NCBI GenBank assembly: GCA_964371585.1
Contig: CAYJMD010000004.1
Span: 61,364-125,363 of the forward strand
Reading direction: 5' to 3'
DNA from: RGIG5057 sp964371585
GTDB lineage: Bacteria > Bacillota > Clostridia > TANB77 > CAG-465
Length of the DNA: 64,000 nt
Below, in pieces: positions 61,191-64,000 of this stretch. The translations under genes and the position numbers were made by a program. The notes below the pieces were generated by a model, which saw nothing but the letters and a program-made list of their open reading frames with translations, searched no databases and was not told the DNA's origin. The stretch's first letter is position 1; the number at the start of each line of letters is the position of its first letter.

Positions 61191-61861
61191 TATTTGTTAC
61201 CTCCTGTCATGTACTTATCTACACTACCTTCATATGTAACTTTTCCATTTTCTAGTTCAACCACATTATCTGCAAACCTTAAAGCTCTATCAATATCATG
61301 AGAAACCATGATAATTGTAAGTTTAAGATCTTTTTTTAGTTTTTCAAGTAATGTATATATTTGATTACCAATGTTTTTATCAAGACCATTAGTAGGTTCA
61401 TCGAGTATAATTATTTTATCAGTAGCACATAAAGCTCTTGCAATTAACACTCTTTGTTGCTGTCCACCAGAAAGTTCTGCAAAAGACTTATTTTTTAGAT
61501 TTAAAATATCTAACTCTTTCATAACATCTAAAGCTTTTTGTTTATCTTCTTTTCTGTAGAAAATACTTCTAGGACTATTTGAAATAGTACCAGATATAAC
61601 AACTTCCATAACAGAAGCTGGGAAATCAGACTGTATATTCATTCTCTGTGGTAAGTATCCAATCTTTTCTTTAGAATTAATACTGCCTTTAAATCCAGTA
61701 TTTAATCCTAATATACATTTTATCAAAGTACTTTTACCAGAACCATTTTCACCAATAATACAAGTAAACTTTCCTTCTTCTAATTTTAAGTTAATGTCCT
61801 TTAAAGTATCATCCTTAGTAACATAACCAAATGTTAAATTATTTATTTCAATTATACTCAT
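61190..61861 (-). CDS. znuC: Zinc ABC transporter ATP-binding protein
   Basis: 223-residue ATPase: GENGSGKSTLIKCILGL, Q-loop IGYLPQRMN, LSGGQQQRVLIARAL, DEPTNGLD, and the H-loop VSHDIDRA. Complete. Together with ZnuB and ZnuA forms the uptake system. Confidence 0.95.
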   Translation of the reverse strand: MSIIEINNLTFGYVTKDDTLKDINLKLEEGKFTCIIGENGSGKSTLIKCILGLNTGFKGSINSKEKIGYLPQRMNIQSDFPASVMEVVISGTISNSPRSIFYRKEDKQKALDVMKELDILNLKNKSFAELSGGQQQRVLIARALCATDKIIILDEPTNGLDKNIGNQIYTLLEKLKKDLKLTIIMVSHDIDRALRFADNVVELENGKVTYEGSVDKYMTGGNK

Positions 61862-61878
61862 TTTACCCTACTTTCTTT

Positions 61879-62956
61879 TTAGTTAAGAGCTTTTTTTAAC
61901 ACTTCAATATTTGAAGTCATTAAACTAACATAAGTTTCGCCCTTATCAAAATTATCTTTTGTTAAATTATGAAGAGTTTGAAGTTGCATAGCAACACTTC
62001 CATTACTAGCTTCTGTAGTAATAAGGTTTGCAACTCTACCATCATTTAATTCTGTATATAATACAACAGGAATATTTTGTTCTTTCACTAAATCAACTAA
62101 ATATGCAACAGTTTGAGAACTAGGCTCAGACTCTGTACTACAACCAGTAAAAGCAGCAGAAACATTTAATTGGTAATAATCTAAGAAATATTGGAATGGC
62201 ATTTTATCACCAAACACTAATCTATCTCTTGTTTTATTATCAATAACTTCTTGTATTTTACTATCTAAATCTTCTATTTGTTTTATATATGCTTCACTAT
62301 TTGTTTTATATGTACTTGCATTTTCCGGATCAATAGCTGACATTTGTTTTTCTAATTCTTTAACCATTAGTATAGCATTTGCTGGAGAAGTCCATATGTG
62401 TGAATCAAAAGCAAATTCATCTGGACTATGATCATGNNNNNNNNNNNNNNNNNNNNNNNNNNNNNNNNNNNNNNNNNNNNNNNNNNNNNNNNNNNNNNNN
62501 NNNNNNNNNNNNNNNNNNNNNNNNNNNNNNNNNNNNATGATCGTGTGCATGCTCTGCACCATCAATTTCTTTTTCAGCTTGAACATCAACACTATCTGAA
62601 ATTTTAACAAGTACTTGTCCTTCATTATTTAGTGTAGGAACAACAGTATCAGACCACTGTTCTAAATCTCCACCAATGTATACAAGCATGTCTGAATTTC
62701 CCATTTCTATTACATCTTGTGGTGTTGGATCATAACTATGAGCATCTTTACCAGGCCCAAGAATAAAGTTTAAACTAATTCCTTCAACATCCTTAGTTAT
62801 TGCTCTTAAAAAATCATAACTTGTAAAATTTGTTACAACAATATTTACATCATCATTGTCTACATTATTATTTGTATTTAAATTAAATGCTACAGCTACT
62901 GAAATACCAACAATAATTGCAACAAGTAATATTATAAGACTTATTTTTCTTACCAT
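61879..62956 (-). CDS. znuA: Zinc ABC transporter substrate-binding protein (interrupted by N gap)
   Basis: Metal-binding protein of the cluster A-I type. ATG 62956 follows AAGGAG. A signal/anchor helix (LIILLVAIIVGISVAVAF) has no lipobox Cys, so it may stay membrane-anchored. NFILGPGKDAHSYDPTPQDVIEMGNSDMLVYIGGDLEQW supplies the first His ligand; EHAHDH before and HDHS after the gap are two edges of a His-rich loop; DSHIWTSPANA gives another ligand. The two sides lie in different frames across the 100 N, so the gap length is not a true size. The reading frame is probably intact in the cell. Confidence 0.92.
62437..62536. other. Assembly gap, 100 N, within the znuA His-rich loop
   Basis: The gap starts and ends in codons for alternating His and Asp (ATGATCATG on both flanks of the plus strand). 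A repetitive His-Asp tract likely broke the assembly. Confidence 0.95.
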
Positions 62957-62975
62957 TATATTAACTCCTTTATCA

Positions 62976-63341
62976 TTATTTACATTTTTTGCATATACCA
63001 TGTACTTCAAAAAAATGATTTTTAACTTCAAAATTTTCTTTCATAGAAATGTTAGTAATAATATTTTCAACTGGAGTGCATTCAATTTCAGTAACATCTT
63101 TACAATTATCACAAATCATATGATGTACATGTTTAGAATTTGTATTTAATCTGTAATATGATTTTTTATCAAATCTAGTTTCTTTTGTAATAATCTCTTC
63201 TTTTTCAAGTCTAGCTAAACATCTATACACTGTAGATAAATCAAGATCACTACAATTAATAAAAATCTGTTTAGCAGTAATTGGTTTATCACTATATTTC
63301 AATACATTTAAAATACTTTCCTTACATTTTGTATTTTTCAT
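62976..63341 (-). CDS. zur: Fur-family transcriptional regulator, probably Zur
   Basis: 121-residue Fur-type repressor. The winged helix (ITAKQIFINCSDLDLSTVYRCLARLEKEEII) holds the Fur recognition helix DLSTVYRCL; the metal site has HVHHMICDNCKDVTEIEC and the structural zinc pairs CDNC and CKKC at the C-terminus. The znu genes downstream make Zur the likely identity. AAGGAGG ribosome site. It sits at the head of the operon that it probably controls. Confidence 0.9.
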   Translation of the reverse strand: MKNTKCKESILNVLKYSDKPITAKQIFINCSDLDLSTVYRCLARLEKEEIITKETRFDKKSYYRLNTNSKHVHHMICDNCKDVTEIECTPVENIITNISMKENFEVKNHFFEVHGICKKCK

Positions 63342-63356
63342 TTTTCCTCCTTACAT

Positions 63357-63383
63357 TGTAAATGCAAATCATTTGCATTTACA
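63357..63383. promoter_or_regulatory. Zur operator: 27-bp perfect palindrome
   Basis: TGTAAATGCAAAT (63357-63369), centre C, ATTTGCATTTACA (63371-63383). Thirteen-base arms and a one-base centre give the odd-centred geometry expected of Fur/Zur boxes, here overlapping the transcription start region and the last base of the -10 box. Confidence 0.85.
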
Positions 63384-63411
63384 GTATATATCATATATAT
63401 TTTTTTGTCAA
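63383..63411 (-). promoter_or_regulatory. Sigma-A promoter of the zur-znu operon
   Basis: TTGACA (63406-63411), 17 bases, TATACT (63383-63388). The operator abuts the -10 box, so repressor binding would block RNA polymerase. Confidence 0.85.
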
Positions 63412-63451
63412 TAGAAAAGTTAAATAATTACTTTTTTCTACAAAATAGGTC

Positions 63452-63488
63452 AAAAAAAATAAAGAGTATAAAACTCTTTATTTTGTTA
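63452..63488 (-). terminator. Terminator overlapping the HNH gene end
   Basis: AAATAAAGAGTTT/ACTCTTTATTT hairpin followed by eight T on the minus strand. Confidence 0.8.
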
Positions 63489-63744
63489 CGATATTATAAC
63501 TTATTTTTCTTACTCTAATTAAATTATTATATATCTGTTCTGATTCTTTGTTTTCATGTAGATGATCATGACAATTATCACATATAGCACATCCGTTTGT
63601 CATATTAGCTCTTCCACCATCTTTTTTAGATACTATATAGTGATAATGTGGTTTCATATCATCACTAAAGGGCATACCACAAATAATACACTTTCCACCT
63701 TGTTTCTTACATAAATTTTTCCGTTTGATTTTAGGGTTACCCAT
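63478..63744 (-). CDS. HNH endonuclease domain protein
   Basis: 88 residues with a zinc-finger HNH motif: CIICGMPFSDDMKPHYHYIVSKKDGGRANMTNGCAICDNCHDHLHENKE. The cysteine pairs CIIC and CAICDNC bind zinc; HYHYIV and the later H residues form the beta-beta-alpha metal site. Such small proteins are free-standing nucleases or remnants of mobile elements; nothing mobile is visible beside it. Confidence 0.85.
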   Translation of the reverse strand: MGNPKIKRKNLCKKQGGKCIICGMPFSDDMKPHYHYIVSKKDGGRANMTNGCAICDNCHDHLHENKESEQIYNNLIRVRKISYNIVTK

Positions 63745-63839
63745 GATTATTCACCTCCATTTTAATTAAATGGTATATATATTTTAAAATTATGATAATT
63801 ATACCATAAATTAATGAATATATCAAGCGATGATTACAT

Positions 63840-63880
63840 AAAAAACTATAACTCTTAAATCACTTTAAAAGTTATAGCTT
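63840..63880 (-). terminator. Terminator of the gene at the right edge
   Basis: CTATAACT..TAAA with TTTA..AGTTATAG, then TTTTTTA on the minus strand. Confidence 0.75.
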
Positions 63881-63898
63881 AATACTTATTAGTAAATT

Positions 63899-64000
63899 TC
63901 ATTTAACTCGTTTAACACATTCAATTAACAATTTTATAGGGAATAACAATATAAGTATTATTGTTAACCAAATTATAGATGAATTCTTTTTCATGAAATC
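63899..64000 (-). CDS. C-terminal end of an unknown membrane protein (partial)
   Basis: The frame open at the window edge encodes a hydrophobic helix (SSIIWLTIILILLFPIKLLIE) then a basic end (CVKRVK) and a TGA at 63899. A single in-frame ATG at 63994 has no visible ribosome site, so it is probably internal to a longer protein. Its terminator follows. Confidence 0.4.
   Translation of the reverse strand, partial: DFMKKNSSIIWLTIILILLFPIKLLIECVKRVK

Noticed and set aside
62432..62625. Two overlapping open frames suggesting a broken znuA
   Set aside because: The frames meet at the artificial 100-N gap; both halves are good ZnuA sequence, so no pseudogene call is justified.

Overview
The window is a strongly AT-rich stretch of a Gram-positive, endospore-forming, anaerobic Clostridia-like chromosome, most likely a metagenome-assembled genome. 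The taxonomic call rests on: SpoIIR, spore photoproduct lyase and a SleB-type hydrolase; the DUF421/DUF4363 pair; a trimeric [FeFe]-hydrogenase; GatCAB; AddB; CarD; and near-consensus sigma-A promoters (TTGACA-17-TATAAT) with AGGAGG ribosome binding sites. Three runs of exactly 100 N are scaffold gaps. No CRISPR array, insertion sequence, prophage or rRNA operon was seen. Almost all genes are on the minus strand, so reading order is right to left.

Right to centre (64000 to about 45400): an HNH protein; a zur-znuA-znuC-znuB zinc-uptake operon behind a sigma-A promoter that carries a 27-bp perfect palindrome, ending in a membrane-anchored CCG-motif protein; a YkgJ-like cysteine-cluster protein with its own palindrome; a large MacB-type ABC exporter; a second CCG-motif protein with an alpha/beta hydrolase; several unrecognised or small accessory proteins (helical-repeat proteins, ASCH, GNAT, a secreted nuclease); and a sporulation-flavoured group (spore photoproduct lyase, YibE/F, a Cys/Tyr-rich 60-aa protein, DUF378, SpoIIR). 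A tRNA-Gly(UCC) and an 8-oxoguanine glycosylase follow.

Centre (44400 to 36600): the translation block rpmG-secE-nusG-rplK-rplA, an L10-type leader with attenuator, then rplJ-rplL, and after a gap a hydCBA operon for a probably electron-bifurcating hydrogenase.

Centre-left (36500 to 27400): four unrecognised genes in two transcription units, then gatC-gatA-proS-gatB-ppaC. The ppaC reading frame is broken by one extra base between its two domains. A GNAT acetyltransferase follows.

Left (27200 to 1): fmt-rlmN with a structured leader; a free-standing MutS2-tail-like Smr protein; lepA-rlmB; a SleB-like hydrolase; a U32 peptidase; DUF421/DUF4363; tmRNA; a CYTH protein; a DUF1287 protein; radA; carD; then the operon prpC-prkC-rsgA-rpe-scpB-addB, rpoZ with an AT-hook-like tail, a COG1102-type cytidylate kinase, and a truncated phosphohexomutase. 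The housekeeping blocks resemble Firmicutes synteny that has been partly reshuffled: rlmN and fmt lie apart from prpC-prkC, addB lacks addA beside it, and rplL is not followed by rpoBC.

I found no clear large novel defence or biosynthetic system. The least explained parts are the 34.3-36.5 kb cluster, the helical-repeat proteins at 51.4 and 53.6 kb, the CCG-motif proteins tied to zinc uptake, and the two perfect palindromes in the metal region.
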